Assembly: GCA_965248155.1 (NCBI GenBank)
Contig: CBDFIO010000002.1
Location: forward strand, 124,001 to 188,000
Direction: 5' to 3'
DNA from: RFSX01 sp965248155
Lineage (GTDB): Bacteria > Bacteroidota > Bacteroidia > Chitinophagales > Saprospiraceae
DNA length: 64,000 bases
In this document: piece by piece, positions 46,616-55,676 of the stretch
How the letters are laid out: each line of letters begins with the position of its first letter
Position numbering within the stretch: the stretch's first letter is position 1
The notes under the pieces: model-generated
Told to the model about the DNA's origin: nothing
The model's input: only the letters and a program-made list of their open reading frames with translations
Databases searched by the model: none
Translations under genes and position numbers: made by a program

Positions 46616-47023
46616 ATGAAAACGATGACTACTAATCTAAAATACTTTTGCGGCTTAACTTTTATTTTTTCGATTATTTTCTTTGATGCTTTATACACTG
46701 ATTTGTCATTAGGTTCCCCTGAGAAAATATGGATCTATGCGATTTTATATGGACTTGCATTATTTTTTACCGGGCTCTATTTAGGATACAATGATCCTGT
46801 ACAAAAAAGTAGACTTGATTTAGGTTTCCATTATCATCTAATGACATTCATAATTGTCAATAGTATAGGTCTAATTTCACTATTTATCGCTTTAGGCTTT
46901 AATAAGAACACGCTGCTCTGTGCTATAATGTCAATTGGTTTTTGGGCTATAGGCCTATTGGTTCATTTCTATTTTAGTTCTAAATCTATTAAGGGTATAA
47001 GTAGAGAGGAAATCTTTGACTAA
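46616..47023 (+). CDS. Small four-helix membrane protein
   Basis: 135 residues, basic N-terminus, four hydrophobic segments (about 10-28, 38-56, 75-93 and 100-118), Arg/Asp-rich short loops and a hydrophilic end. It resembles small 2TM-domain-like membrane proteins of Bacteroidota in tone, but no family motif is clear. The start is 43 bp after the IS copy E end, so its promoter may be in or near the IS. Confidence 0.55.
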   Translation: MKTMTTNLKYFCGLTFIFSIIFFDALYTDLSLGSPEKIWIYAILYGLALFFTGLYLGYNDPVQKSRLDLGFHYHLMTFIIVNSIGLISLFIALGFNKNTLLCAIMSIGFWAIGLLVHFYFSSKSIKGISREEIFD

Positions 47024-47374
47024 TAAAATATTGGTAAGCAGACATTAGAATTAGAAAGCCGTCAAATTACTAGCCAGTAGCCAAAATAATGCCTTAGGTC
47101 TACGGCATTAGCCTATTCAATAATGAGTTTAAATGAGCAAAAGGAGGGGTTTAAGTATATGATAAGGGCTAACAATTCGATCAATACTATAATTACTAAC
47201 TGGTTGATTTCGATTTAAAATCCTTGATTTTAACATCTTCTGGTCAAAATATTATGGTTTTTTAAAAAAAAATAGAGAAAATGAAACTATACATAGCAAG
47301 AGATCGTTAAATTTGCATCGGTAGGGATATTAAGATAGTATCTCGCCTATTTACATTTTTATTATATAAATACA
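47024..47374. other. Gap with hairpin and the long leader of the cold-shock gene
   Basis: No gene seen. TAATGCC (47087-47093) and GGCATTA (47104-47110) form a stem without U-run, perhaps ending the preceding gene. TAAATTTG at 47308-47315 fits the -7 consensus TAnnTTTG and would give the downstream cold-shock mRNA a leader of about 55-60 nt; no -33 box is evident. Confidence 0.4.
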
Positions 47375-47569
47375 ATGAGTAACGGTACAGTAAAATTTTT
47401 CAACGTCAGTAAAGGATTCGGATTTATTACACCAGATGATGGTTCAAAAGACGTTTTTGTCCATGTAAATGGACTAAACGGTGTTTCTATTACTGAAGGA
47501 GACAAAGTCTCCTATGATGTCGAAGAAGGACAAAAAGGATTGAATGCAGTAAATGTCACTTTGACATAA
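47375..47569 (+). CDS. Cold-shock protein (CspA family)
   Basis: 64 residues, one S1-like cold-shock domain. RNP1 is KGFGFITPDD and RNP2 is VFVHVNGL. It binds single-stranded RNA/DNA and acts as RNA chaperone. A leader of several dozen bases precedes it, and a strong terminator follows. Confidence 0.93.
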   Translation: MSNGTVKFFNVSKGFGFITPDDGSKDVFVHVNGLNGVSITEGDKVSYDVEEGQKGLNAVNVTLT

Positions 47570-47597
47570 CACGCGCGTTTCAATTTAGAATTCATAC

Positions 47598-47627
47598 AGG
47601 CCTGTCAAATTTTTGATGGGCCTTTTT
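47598..47627 (+). terminator. Rho-independent terminator of the cold-shock gene
   Basis: AGGCC-TG-TCAAA (47598-47609) pairs with TTTGA-TG-GGCCT (47612-47623), with a two-base internal mismatch, followed directly by TTTT. It ends the cold-shock transcript before IS copy F. Confidence 0.85.
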
Positions 47628-47747
47628 ATTTGTACTGATTAGCAAAAGGTCTAATTGAAAAATTACCAATCGTGTAAATCGTCAAATAAAAGTGGACCAT
47701 TAAGTGAATAAAATTAAGTTATACATAACTATTAAATTCACTTTATT

Positions 47748-48098
47748 ATGAACAAGAAAAACAAATCAGCAGAATCTTATGTCCGAGATGTAAAAAGAAG
47801 GACAAGACGTAAATTTTCTACAGAAGAAAAGATTAGAATAGTCATTGAAGGATTAAGAGGAGAACAAAGTGTTGCTTCTCTTTGTAGAAGAGAAGAGATT
47901 TCACAACCACTATATTATAAGTGGAGTAAAGATTTCATGGAAGCAGGGAAGAAACGTTTAAAGGGAGACACAGAACGTGAAGCCAACACTTCAGAAGTTC
48001 AACATCTAAAGACAGAAAATCAAGACCTTAAAGAGGTAGTAGCAGAACTTACTCTAAAAAATCGTGTGCTTAAAAAAAGCTTGAATGGAGTAAAATAA
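47748..48098 (+). CDS. IS3-family transposase OrfA (copy F)
   Basis: 116 residues identical to OrfA of copy A, HTH and frameshift run intact. Confidence 0.92.
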   Translation: MNKKNKSAESYVRDVKRRTRRKFSTEEKIRIVIEGLRGEQSVASLCRREEISQPLYYKWSKDFMEAGKKRLKGDTEREANTSEVQHLKTENQDLKEVVAELTLKNRVLKKSLNGVK

Positions 48099-48112
48099 AA
48101 TTCAAGAAGTAT

Positions 48113-49096
48113 ATGCGATTTACAGCAAAAGAAAAGATGGAACTGATTAGGCTGGTTGAGCAATCCGAATGGAGTGTTAGAAGAACTCTCAAGGAAATTG
48201 GTATTCACAAATCAACCTTTTACAACTGGTATAAGAAATATCGGGAAAATGGAATTGTAGGATTAGAGGAAAAGAAAAGTACAAGGAAGCATTACTGGAA
48301 CAAGATTCCTGATCGGATCAGGTCTAATATATTGAATCTGGCACTGGAAGTTTCAGAGCTTTCTTGTAGAGAATTGGCTTGCAGGTATACTGATGAGAAT
48401 CAATACTTTATAAGCGAAAGCAGTGTTTACAGAATATTGAAATCTGCTGGACTGATAAACCCTCCTCATTATGATCTGATATCTGCCGCAGATGAATTTA
48501 AAGACAAAACAACAACTGTCAATCAAATGTGGCAAACTGATTTTACTTATTTCAAAATCATTGGCTGGGGATGGTATTACCTATCGACTATATTAGATGA
48601 TTATTCTAGGTACATTATAAGTTGGGAGTTGTGCTCAACGATGAAAACCCTTGATGTAAAAAATACTTTGAATCAGGCATTAAACCATCCAAATGTAAAT
48701 TTGAATAAACCGCCTAAGTTATTATCTGATAATGGATCTTGTTATTTAAGTCAAGAGTTGAGCTCTTATTTGGATGATTACAAAATTAAACATGTGAGAG
48801 GAAGACCTGGTCATCCTCAAACGCAAGGCAAGATTGAAAGGTATCACAGAACAATGAAAAATGTAATTAAACTGGATCATTATTACAGCCCAGGTGAATT
48901 GAGTTTTCGTCTTTCACAATTTGTAAAATATTATAACCATCACAGATATCATGAATCTTTACAAAACTTGACACCAGCAGATGTTTATTATGGATTAAAA
49001 GAAGAAAAACTGAAGAGAAGAAAATTATGTAAACACAAAACATTTAAAAAACGCAGACAAAAATATTTCAATTTAACTTTTAAAAGTGTAACTTAA
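48113..49096 (+). CDS. IS3-family transposase OrfB (copy F)
   Basis: 327 residues of the LVEQSEWSVRR type with one private change (SFRLSQ for SFPLSQ), DD35E triad intact. Confidence 0.92.
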   Translation: MRFTAKEKMELIRLVEQSEWSVRRTLKEIGIHKSTFYNWYKKYRENGIVGLEEKKSTRKHYWNKIPDRIRSNILNLALEVSELSCRELACRYTDENQYFISESSVYRILKSAGLINPPHYDLISAADEFKDKTTTVNQMWQTDFTYFKIIGWGWYYLSTILDDYSRYIISWELCSTMKTLDVKNTLNQALNHPNVNLNKPPKLLSDNGSCYLSQELSSYLDDYKIKHVRGRPGHPQTQGKIERYHRTMKNVIKLDHYYSPGELSFRLSQFVKYYNHHRYHESLQNLTPADVYYGLKEEKLKRRKLCKHKTFKKRRQKYFNLTFKSVT

Positions 49097-49141
49097 TTTT
49101 ATTCACTTATTGTCCACTTTGGTTTGAAGACCTACACTCAA

Positions 49142-49633
49142 ATGGCGGCCACTTTCGATTGTGTTACCGAATTTATTACAAGTATAACAAAAGAGGATCT
49201 GGAATCGTTTAAAGCCGCTTACCAAGGTCAGTGCAAATATCTGCTTAAAAACAGCACACCTTCACTTGATTATTTGGCTGATGGATTAATTTCAAAGATG
49301 GAAGGAAACTACGACGACGCCATCCGTTTTATTGAACTATATATCGATAGTTCAGGAACAGGAGGAAAAGAATATGGTTCCATGCTGGCAGAAATATATC
49401 GAAAATCCAATCAGTATGAAAAAGCAATTGAGTCTTGTAATGAGTACCTTCAAACAGATCGTGCAGATCCGGATTTTTTATTTCAATTAGCTCAAGCCCA
49501 ATTTGAAAACGGACAAATAAAAGAAGCCAAAGACAGTTTTAAAAAAGTAAAAGAAGTTTGGAAAAATATGGATGAAATAAATTTGAAGTATTCTAAATAC
49601 AAAGCTTTTGAATCCACACTTGAAAGTTCATGA
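49142..49633 (+). CDS. TPR-repeat protein, N-terminus probably lost to IS copy F
   Basis: 163 residues from ATG 49142, six bases after the IS end. Two to three tetratricopeptide units are visible (DYLADGLISKMEGNYDDAIRF, SMLAEIYRKSNQYEKAIESC, DFLFQLAQAQFENGQIKEAK). The first ATG is right at the IS edge and the frame is also open into the IS, so the native start is doubtful. The stop overlaps the ATG of the next gene (ATGA), so translation is coupled. Confidence 0.75.
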   Translation: MAATFDCVTEFITSITKEDLESFKAAYQGQCKYLLKNSTPSLDYLADGLISKMEGNYDDAIRFIELYIDSSGTGGKEYGSMLAEIYRKSNQYEKAIESCNEYLQTDRADPDFLFQLAQAQFENGQIKEAKDSFKKVKEVWKNMDEINLKYSKYKAFESTLESS

Positions 49634-50067
49634 CAAAAGAAAAAAAAGACAAACACTTTATTAAGAAACCTGTTTATCCAGGTGGATCGAAAGCGTTCAA
49701 AGATTTTATCTCCAAGAATCTTAAATATCCTCAAGATGCACTGAAGAGCAAAACTCAAGGGACCGTCTTTCTCAAATATGATATAGATTATAAAGGGAAT
49801 GTAACAGATGCCAAAGTTATTAAAGGAATAGGAAATGGCTGTGATGAAGAAGCTGTCAGAGTCATCAAGTTACTAAAGTTCGAAATTCCTAAAGGTCCCA
49901 GAAAATTAAAGGTGTTGTTTCACAAAGAAGCCAAAATCAATTTTAAACTCCCTATTCTTAAAAAGCAAACAAAACCAAACATTCAAGGTCAAACCCAATA
50001 TGTAATCACGCCTTCAAAGAAAAAGTCAAAAGTCAAAAGGAAACTCAATCATACAGCTATACGATAA
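49630..50067 (+). CDS. Protein with TonB C-terminal-like domain but no membrane anchor
   Basis: 145 residues. The core (about 10-100: YPGGSKAFKDFISKNLKYPQDA, GTVFLKYDIDYKGNVTDAKVIKGIGNGCDEEAVRVIK) is the TonB C-terminal domain, including the YP motif and the DEEAVRV helix. There is no N-terminal helix or signal peptide, and the tail is very basic (KKKSKVKRKLN). The overlapping TPR gene and the following receptor suggest one module, but how a soluble TonB-like domain acts is unclear. Confidence 0.78.
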   Translation: MTKEKKDKHFIKKPVYPGGSKAFKDFISKNLKYPQDALKSKTQGTVFLKYDIDYKGNVTDAKVIKGIGNGCDEEAVRVIKLLKFEIPKGPRKLKVLFHKEAKINFKLPILKKQTKPNIQGQTQYVITPSKKKSKVKRKLNHTAIR

Positions 50068-50205
50068 AGTGGAAATGATTAAATATATAAATCTCAACAA
50101 TATTTTAACATTTGAATTTAATTAGTAGAAATAATATGATTGAATATCGAAGATTCCATCACGTTTATCCTAATGCCATTAGATTGTAGTTAAATAATCA
50201 ACTTT

Positions 50206-52638
50206 ATGAAAAAAATCCAACTAATACTCCTATGTGGATTTCTCAGTATTTCCCTATCTGCACAATTTCCCGGTTTCGGTGGATCAAAGGGACCAAAAGT
50301 AAAAGGTAAAATTACTGGACAACTAATTGATTCTTTGTCAAGTGAAAAGTTACCCTATGCTACGATAGTGCTTAAAAAAGCCGGAAAATCAAAAGAAATT
50401 AATGGTGTGCTTACAGATGATGATGGGAAATTCAAATTGAGCGAAGTTACTACAGGTAAATATGATTTATACATCTCATTCCTTGGATATAATGAGAAAA
50501 ATCTAACTGAACTTGAGCTCACTCCTAAAAAACCAGACATAGATTTAGGAGCAATACCACTTGCTCCAACAGATTTTCTGTTGGATGAAATTGAAGTTAC
50601 CGAGAAAAGATCATTATTTGAATCCAAAGTAGATAAGCTTGTCTTTAATGCTGAAGATGATTCATCTATATCCGGCGGAGATGCTACAGATGTGCTCAGA
50701 AAAGTTCCTAACTTGTCTGTTGACTTGGATGGAAATGTTTCATTACGAGGTTCTCAAAATGTCAAAATCCTGATCAATGGAAAACCTTCAGGAATGTTCT
50801 CAACCAATGTTGCTGATGCATTAAAAATGTTTCCAGCAGATCAGATAAAAAAGGTTGAAGTCATTACCTCTCCCGGTGCAAAATATGATGGAGAAGGAAG
50901 CGCAGGCATAATCAATATAATAACCAAAAAGGAAAATATAGAAGGTATTGCAGGCTCATTCAATCTTTCCGGTGGAACAAGACAAAATAGCGGATTTGCG
51001 AATTTAAATATTGGAAAAGGCCGATTTGGGTTTAGCTCCAGCGGTTCAGTATTTTATTCGATTACTGCAGATGCTGAAACATCTTTTCTGAGAACAAGTT
51101 TGGAAGACAATCAAGTCTTATACAACTATGATGGTATAACCAACACTGCACGACTGGGGTTTAATACATCTGCAAGTGCATTCTATGATTTTAATGCATA
51201 CAATGCCTTGAATACTTCGATTACATACAGAGGATTTGGATTTGATCAGGATGGAACAAGTACTGGATCTTTTTTCTCGGAAGCTTTTACAAGAACCACT
51301 ATCGGTGATAATCTTTTTAGTGGATATGACTGGAATACAGATTACACTAAAAAATTTGAAGGTAATGAAAAGCAAGAATTTTCAATTGCTGTCCAAGTCT
51401 CCGGTAATATTCAAAACCAGGAAAATGATGTCGTTGAAATCGGTTTCGCTGACAGAAATGAACTTATCATTAATGATGCTGATAATTTAGAATTTACCAG
51501 TCAAATTGATTACGTCCACCCTGTTGGAAAATCAAACAAGTTGGAAATTGGAGCCAAGTCTGTTATAAGAAATATAGATAGCTATAGTGAATATCAATCT
51601 ATTGCAAATATTTCAAACATATTTCTCTATGATCAAAATGTATATGCTGGTTATGCCTCATATAATTTCTTCTTTAAAAAATTGAATATTGTAACTGGAT
51701 TAAGGTACGAGAAAACAGATATAAAAGGTGATGGATCTAAAAGCTCTCAGCTTTTTAGTAATGACTATGCTAATTTCTTGCCTAATATTGCGATTTCAAA
51801 ATCGCTTAAAGGATACAGGAATTTAAAAATAGCCTACAGTAAACGAATCCAGAGACCAAGTCTATTTTATATCAATACGTTTAGAAATACTGCAGATTTT
51901 GCAAATATTGTCCAGGGGAATCCATTGCTTGAACCTGAGTTAACCAATCAGTTGGAATTGTCATACAATACAAATTTCCTTGGATTCACAATGTTCAGTA
52001 GCCTTTATTATAAAAAGATTACTGAAATTATTGAACAAGTAACACTGCTTGAAAACTCCGGCGCATCATTGAATACTTTTAATAATGTTGGAGAAAACAA
52101 TTCCGTTGGTATAAATCTTTTTACTTTAAAAAGCATAGGAATATTTACAGTCAGAGGAGGAGGCGATATTTATTCATATGATGCCTCTGGAACAATAAAT
52201 GGTCAGGAAGTTTCTAATATCGCCCTATCCTACCGAATTTTCATGAATGGAGAAATAAATTTTACCGGAAGTTTGAAAGCCGACTTTTTTGGCTTTTTCC
52301 AGGCTCCAAGATTTACACTCCAAGGTGAAAATGCAAGCTTCTCAATATTTGGAATAGGATTCAGAAAAGACTTTAAGAATAGTAGTCTGGGTATTAGAAT
52401 TATCGAACCATTTGCAAAAAGTAAAAGTTTTGATTCTGATATAACAGGAACAGAGTTCAAACAAGTAACTTCTTTCAGCGTACCCTTCCGATCTTTTGGT
52501 ATCAATTACAGATATAAATTCGGAAAAGTAGATTTTAAGAAAAGACAGAATAAAATAAAAAATTCAGACCTTAAGCAAGGCGAAGGTGGTGGCGGTGATA
52601 GCCAAGGAGGTGGTCAGCAAGGTGGAATGGGAGGCTAA
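50206..52638 (+). CDS. TonB-dependent receptor-like outer-membrane protein
   Basis: 810 residues: signal peptide (LILLCGFLSISLSAQ), carboxypeptidase-like beta-sandwich (about 35-115), TonB plug (about 130-245, with RKVPNLSVDLDGNVSLRGSQNVKILINGKPSG), then a beta-barrel to about 790 and a Gly/Gln-rich tail (GEGGGGDSQGGGQQGGMGG). It would move a large substrate across the outer membrane with TonB energy. It stands 138 bp after the TonB-like gene. Confidence 0.88.
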   Translation: MKKIQLILLCGFLSISLSAQFPGFGGSKGPKVKGKITGQLIDSLSSEKLPYATIVLKKAGKSKEINGVLTDDDGKFKLSEVTTGKYDLYISFLGYNEKNLTELELTPKKPDIDLGAIPLAPTDFLLDEIEVTEKRSLFESKVDKLVFNAEDDSSISGGDATDVLRKVPNLSVDLDGNVSLRGSQNVKILINGKPSGMFSTNVADALKMFPADQIKKVEVITSPGAKYDGEGSAGIINIITKKENIEGIAGSFNLSGGTRQNSGFANLNIGKGRFGFSSSGSVFYSITADAETSFLRTSLEDNQVLYNYDGITNTARLGFNTSASAFYDFNAYNALNTSITYRGFGFDQDGTSTGSFFSEAFTRTTIGDNLFSGYDWNTDYTKKFEGNEKQEFSIAVQVSGNIQNQENDVVEIGFADRNELIINDADNLEFTSQIDYVHPVGKSNKLEIGAKSVIRNIDSYSEYQSIANISNIFLYDQNVYAGYASYNFFFKKLNIVTGLRYEKTDIKGDGSKSSQLFSNDYANFLPNIAISKSLKGYRNLKIAYSKRIQRPSLFYINTFRNTADFANIVQGNPLLEPELTNQLELSYNTNFLGFTMFSSLYYKKITEIIEQVTLLENSGASLNTFNNVGENNSVGINLFTLKSIGIFTVRGGGDIYSYDASGTINGQEVSNIALSYRIFMNGEINFTGSLKADFFGFFQAPRFTLQGENASFSIFGIGFRKDFKNSSLGIRIIEPFAKSKSFDSDITGTEFKQVTSFSVPFRSFGINYRYKFGKVDFKKRQNKIKNSDLKQGEGGGGDSQGGGQQGGMGG

Positions 52639-52654
52639 TAAAATAAGAACAAAT

Positions 52655-52690
52655 AAAAAAAGAGGCTGAATTAAATATTCAGCCTCTTTT
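52655..52690. terminator. Bidirectional hairpin terminator between receptor and rpsU genes
   Basis: AAAAGAGGCTGAAT (52658-52671) pairs with ATTCAGCCTCTTTT (52677-52690) around a five-base loop. The A-run before and U-run after serve both convergent transcripts. Confidence 0.85.
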
Positions 52691-52712
52691 CGTATAAGTA
52701 TAAAGTATTAGT

Positions 52713-52901
52713 TTACTTATCGCCATACATTTTTTCTCTGTATTCTGCATTAAGCACTTCGTTTCTTCTTTTAACAGAAGGCTTAACATAGTTCTTTCTT
52801 CTACGGATTTCTTTTAAAGTCCTAGTAGATTTAAACTTCCTTTTATATCTTTTGAGAGCCCTATCAATTGACTCTTCGCTTTTCACATTAATTATTAACA
52901 T
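52713..52901 (-). CDS. rpsU: 30S ribosomal protein bS21
   Basis: 62 residues from ATG 52901 (MLIINVKSEESIDRALKRYKRK...), the normal length of bS21; the longer frame to 53021 is spurious. It is a very basic protein with the usual ESIDRALKRYKRKF and RRRKNYVKPSVKRR segments. It binds the 30S subunit near the anti-Shine-Dalgarno site. Convergent with the receptor gene and divergent from cutC. Confidence 0.95.
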   Translation of the reverse strand: MLIINVKSEESIDRALKRYKRKFKSTRTLKEIRRRKNYVKPSVKRRNEVLNAEYREKMYGDK

Positions 52902-52972
52902 AGAGTATGTCTTTTTAAAAATTGTGCCGCAAATATAATTAATATCACATAACATTGCAATTTCCAAGCAAA

Positions 52973-53590
52973 ATGTCTGAAATAATATTAGAAGCATGTG
53001 TCGAATCAATACAAGAAGCATTTTATGCTTTTAAGAATGGTGCACACCGCCTGGAATTGTGCTCTTCATTAAAATATGATGGTTTATTTCCGGAATTGCA
53101 TTTGATAAAGGAGGTCCAATCCAATATTGAAATACCAATAAAAGTCATGATACGTCCCCGAACAGGAGATTTTCATTACGACAAACATGATTTTGAGATT
53201 ATATGTGATCAAATTGAAATCTGTCATGAACTTCAAATAAAAGAAATTGTATTCGGAGCTCTAAAAAATAACAGCCTGGATTTGAATATGATAACCAAGA
53301 TAGCTCAAATCGCTTTCCCTATGGAAATAACAATCCACAAAGCTATTGATTTATCATCCGACCCAATAGAAGACTTAGAGCGCCTCAAAGAAATTCCCAA
53401 TATCTGTTCTGTATTAAGCTCAGGGCAGAAACCCAAGGCGATAGAGGGTATCAAAATGCTAAAGGCCATGAATCTTGCCTGCTCAGAGGAACTACAACTC
53501 ATCGTTGCTGGTAAGGTAACACAAGAAAATATCGATTTCCTACGAAGAAATACGGGGGCCAAAGAATACCATGGAAGAAAAATAGTGTAG
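52973..53590 (+). CDS. cutC: CutC family copper homeostasis protein
   Basis: 205 residues from ATG 52973 (MSEIILEACVESIQEAF), slightly shorter than the usual 240. It has a TIM-barrel layout with IKVMIRPRTGDFHYD, KEIVFGALKNNSLDLNMI, ITIHKAIDLSSDPIEDLERLKE, and the C-terminal AGKVTQENIDFLRRNTGAKEYHG. The family's copper role is debated. It starts 71 bp from the divergent rpsU start. Confidence 0.88.
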   Translation: MSEIILEACVESIQEAFYAFKNGAHRLELCSSLKYDGLFPELHLIKEVQSNIEIPIKVMIRPRTGDFHYDKHDFEIICDQIEICHELQIKEIVFGALKNNSLDLNMITKIAQIAFPMEITIHKAIDLSSDPIEDLERLKEIPNICSVLSSGQKPKAIEGIKMLKAMNLACSEELQLIVAGKVTQENIDFLRRNTGAKEYHGRKIV

Positions 53591-53599
53591 ATAAAAAAA

Positions 53600-53625
53600 A
53601 AGGTCGGCTAATTAAAACCGACCTT
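53600..53625. terminator. Hairpin after cutC
   Basis: AAGGTCGG (53600-53607) pairs with CCGACCTT (53618-53625) around a 10-base loop, ten bases after the cutC stop. The A-run before it (53593-53600) gives a U-run on the minus strand, so the structure may work in both directions. Confidence 0.7.
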
Positions 53626-53758
53626 CGAGATTGAGTAATTAAATCTTAATTTAGGATGATAACAATTAATAAAATTGTAATCTGACGCTAATATATATTA
53701 AAAAATAATTTATTCTGATAATCACTGGAAAAATTTACAAACATTATAACTTTCTTTC

Positions 53759-54082
53759 ATGAATGATCCATATTTAGCTCTCTTTAATTCTATTTCTTCA
53801 AGATTTTGTGAAGCCAATAAAGGAGTTCATTTAGGAAAAATGATGAGTTCACCGGGTTTGAAATTTAATAATAAAGTTTTTGCATTTTATCATAAAGAAA
53901 CGATGGGTTTTCGCCTTGGAACTACGTTTGATCCGATTAGTTTTGGTCTTAAAAACGTTAAACCACTAAGCCCTTTTAAAACCAAACCCCCACTTAAAGG
54001 ATGGTACGTTATAGAAAAAGAAGAATCAGTGATCTGGGATAATTTGGCAGGGTTGGCTCTGGATTTTACAATGACACTCTAG
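53759..54082 (+). CDS. Conserved hypothetical protein, TfoX-N/YjbR-like in outline
   Basis: 107 residues, no signal peptide. The central FNNKVFAFYHKETMGFRLG and the end GWYVIEKEESVIWDNLAGLALDFTM recall the small alpha/beta proteins of the TfoX N-terminal/YjbR type (GKMMSSPGLKFNNKVFAFY), but this is only pattern resemblance. It is convergent with gltX with a 4-bp gap. Confidence 0.55.
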   Translation: MNDPYLALFNSISSRFCEANKGVHLGKMMSSPGLKFNNKVFAFYHKETMGFRLGTTFDPISFGLKNVKPLSPFKTKPPLKGWYVIEKEESVIWDNLAGLALDFTMTL

Positions 54083-54086
54083 GTTA

Positions 54087-55607
54087 TTAAACTAATGTTT
54101 TAAATTTTGTCAGAGCAGTTTGAACTCTTGTTTCAAACGTTTTAATGCCCAGAATATCTGCTAACTTAAATAAATCTGGTCCTTTCAGACTTCCACACAA
54201 CATAATTCTCAGTAATGGTAGGAAAATGCCCATCTTTAAATCATTGCCATTAAGATAAGCTTTTACACGATCAGCCATTACCTCCGGATTACCCTCATTT
54301 TTAGAAATTATATTTACAATCTCCTTAAAATTTTCATCCAGACTAACATCATACCTTTTCTTTACTTGCTTCTCATCATATTCTGATGGCATATTAAAAA
54401 AGAAATCTCCTTCCTGATAAAAGTCTTTGTATGTATGAGTTCTTTCTTTCATCAGCTCAATGAAAGAAAGGATATAATCATCATCAGGCAAATTTTGGAT
54501 GTTCAGAGTTAAGAATGATTTTACATCTGGTAATAAATCATTGTCATCACTTGCAATAATATATTGCTGACTAAACCATCTTGCTTTATCAATATCAAAT
54601 CTTGCCCCGCTTTTAACTATTTTTTCTAATGAAAATAGTTCAATCATCCTGTCAATAGACATTATCTCTTCATCATTACCCGGATTCCAACCCAGTAAAA
54701 CCAAAAAATTAATTAAAGCTTTATGATGAAATCCTTCCTCTTTAAATCCTTCATATAATTCTTCATCATTCCACTCTAAAGGGAAAACAGGGAATCCAAA
54801 TTTAGCTCCATCCCTTTTGCTGAGCTTACCTTTACCTGTTGGTTTTAAAATTAATGGCAAGTGAGTAAACTTTGGTGGGGCCCAATCAAAAAAGCGATAC
54901 ATAAGAATATGATGCGCTGTGCTAGACAACCATTCCTCACCTCGAATGACATGTGTGATCTCCATAAGATGATCATCAATAATATTTGCAAGATGGTAGG
55001 TGGGTAAACCATCTTTTTTCAATATCACCTTGTCATCTAATTCACTAGTATTGAAAGCAACTTCTTCCCGAACAATATCCCGGAAACTAATAATCTCGTC
55101 CTCTGGAATCCTTAATCTAACAGTAACATTCTCACCAAGCTCTAATAAACTGCTAGTTTCATCCTGGGAAAGCGTTAAGCTATTCTTCATATCAAGTCTC
55201 ACCCTATGATCATATTTCGCAGAATGAAATCCCTTCTCAGCTTCCCTTGCCCTCATCTCTTCCAATTCTTCTGGTGTATCAAAGGCATAATAAGCAAAGC
55301 CTTTATCAATTAACTCTAAGGCATATTTTTTGTAAATGTCCTTTCTTTCTGATTGTCTATATGGGCCAAAATCTCCACCATAATCAGGACCTTCATCTGG
55401 TGTTAATCCCAACCACTCTAATGATTCCTTTATATAATTTTCAGCCCCCTCAACGAATCTATTCTGGTCGGTATCTTCAATCCTGAGAATGAATTGACCA
55501 TTATTCTTTCTTGCAAACAAATAATTATACAAAGCGGTTCTTACACCACCTATGTGCAAAGGACCTGTCGGACTTGGTGCAAATCTTACTCTCACATTCT
55601 GGCTCAT
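54087..55607 (-). CDS. gltX: Glutamyl-tRNA synthetase
   Basis: 506 residues, full length. The HIGH motif appears as PLHIGGVRTALYN (about residues 16-28) and the KMSKS motif as GKLSKRDGAKFGFPV (about 262). The C-terminal anticodon-binding half is present. It charges tRNA-Glu in the cytoplasm. Start ATG 55607 gives the usual MSQNVRVRFAPSPTG. Confidence 0.96.
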   Translation of the reverse strand: MSQNVRVRFAPSPTGPLHIGGVRTALYNYLFARKNNGQFILRIEDTDQNRFVEGAENYIKESLEWLGLTPDEGPDYGGDFGPYRQSERKDIYKKYALELIDKGFAYYAFDTPEELEEMRAREAEKGFHSAKYDHRVRLDMKNSLTLSQDETSSLLELGENVTVRLRIPEDEIISFRDIVREEVAFNTSELDDKVILKKDGLPTYHLANIIDDHLMEITHVIRGEEWLSSTAHHILMYRFFDWAPPKFTHLPLILKPTGKGKLSKRDGAKFGFPVFPLEWNDEELYEGFKEEGFHHKALINFLVLLGWNPGNDEEIMSIDRMIELFSLEKIVKSGARFDIDKARWFSQQYIIASDDNDLLPDVKSFLTLNIQNLPDDDYILSFIELMKERTHTYKDFYQEGDFFFNMPSEYDEKQVKKRYDVSLDENFKEIVNIISKNEGNPEVMADRVKAYLNGNDLKMGIFLPLLRIMLCGSLKGPDLFKLADILGIKTFETRVQTALTKFKTLV

Positions 55608-55676
55608 TAAAATAATTTGGCAACAAAGGTCGCAAATTAATTAATGTTTGCAATGCTCTGAGCTTAGCAGATTAAA

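Larger units (their letters stand above)
47673..49136 (+). mobile_element. IS3-family element, copy F (1464 bp)
   Basis: Complete with the same ends as copy A. Flanking triplets TCG and CTC do not match. The right end abuts a TPR gene whose start is probably truncated. Confidence 0.92.

Noticed and set aside
53600..53625. Small minus-strand RNA ending at the cutC hairpin
   Set aside because: The U-run is on the minus strand, but no promoter or conserved sequence supports an RNA; a terminator for cutC is simpler.
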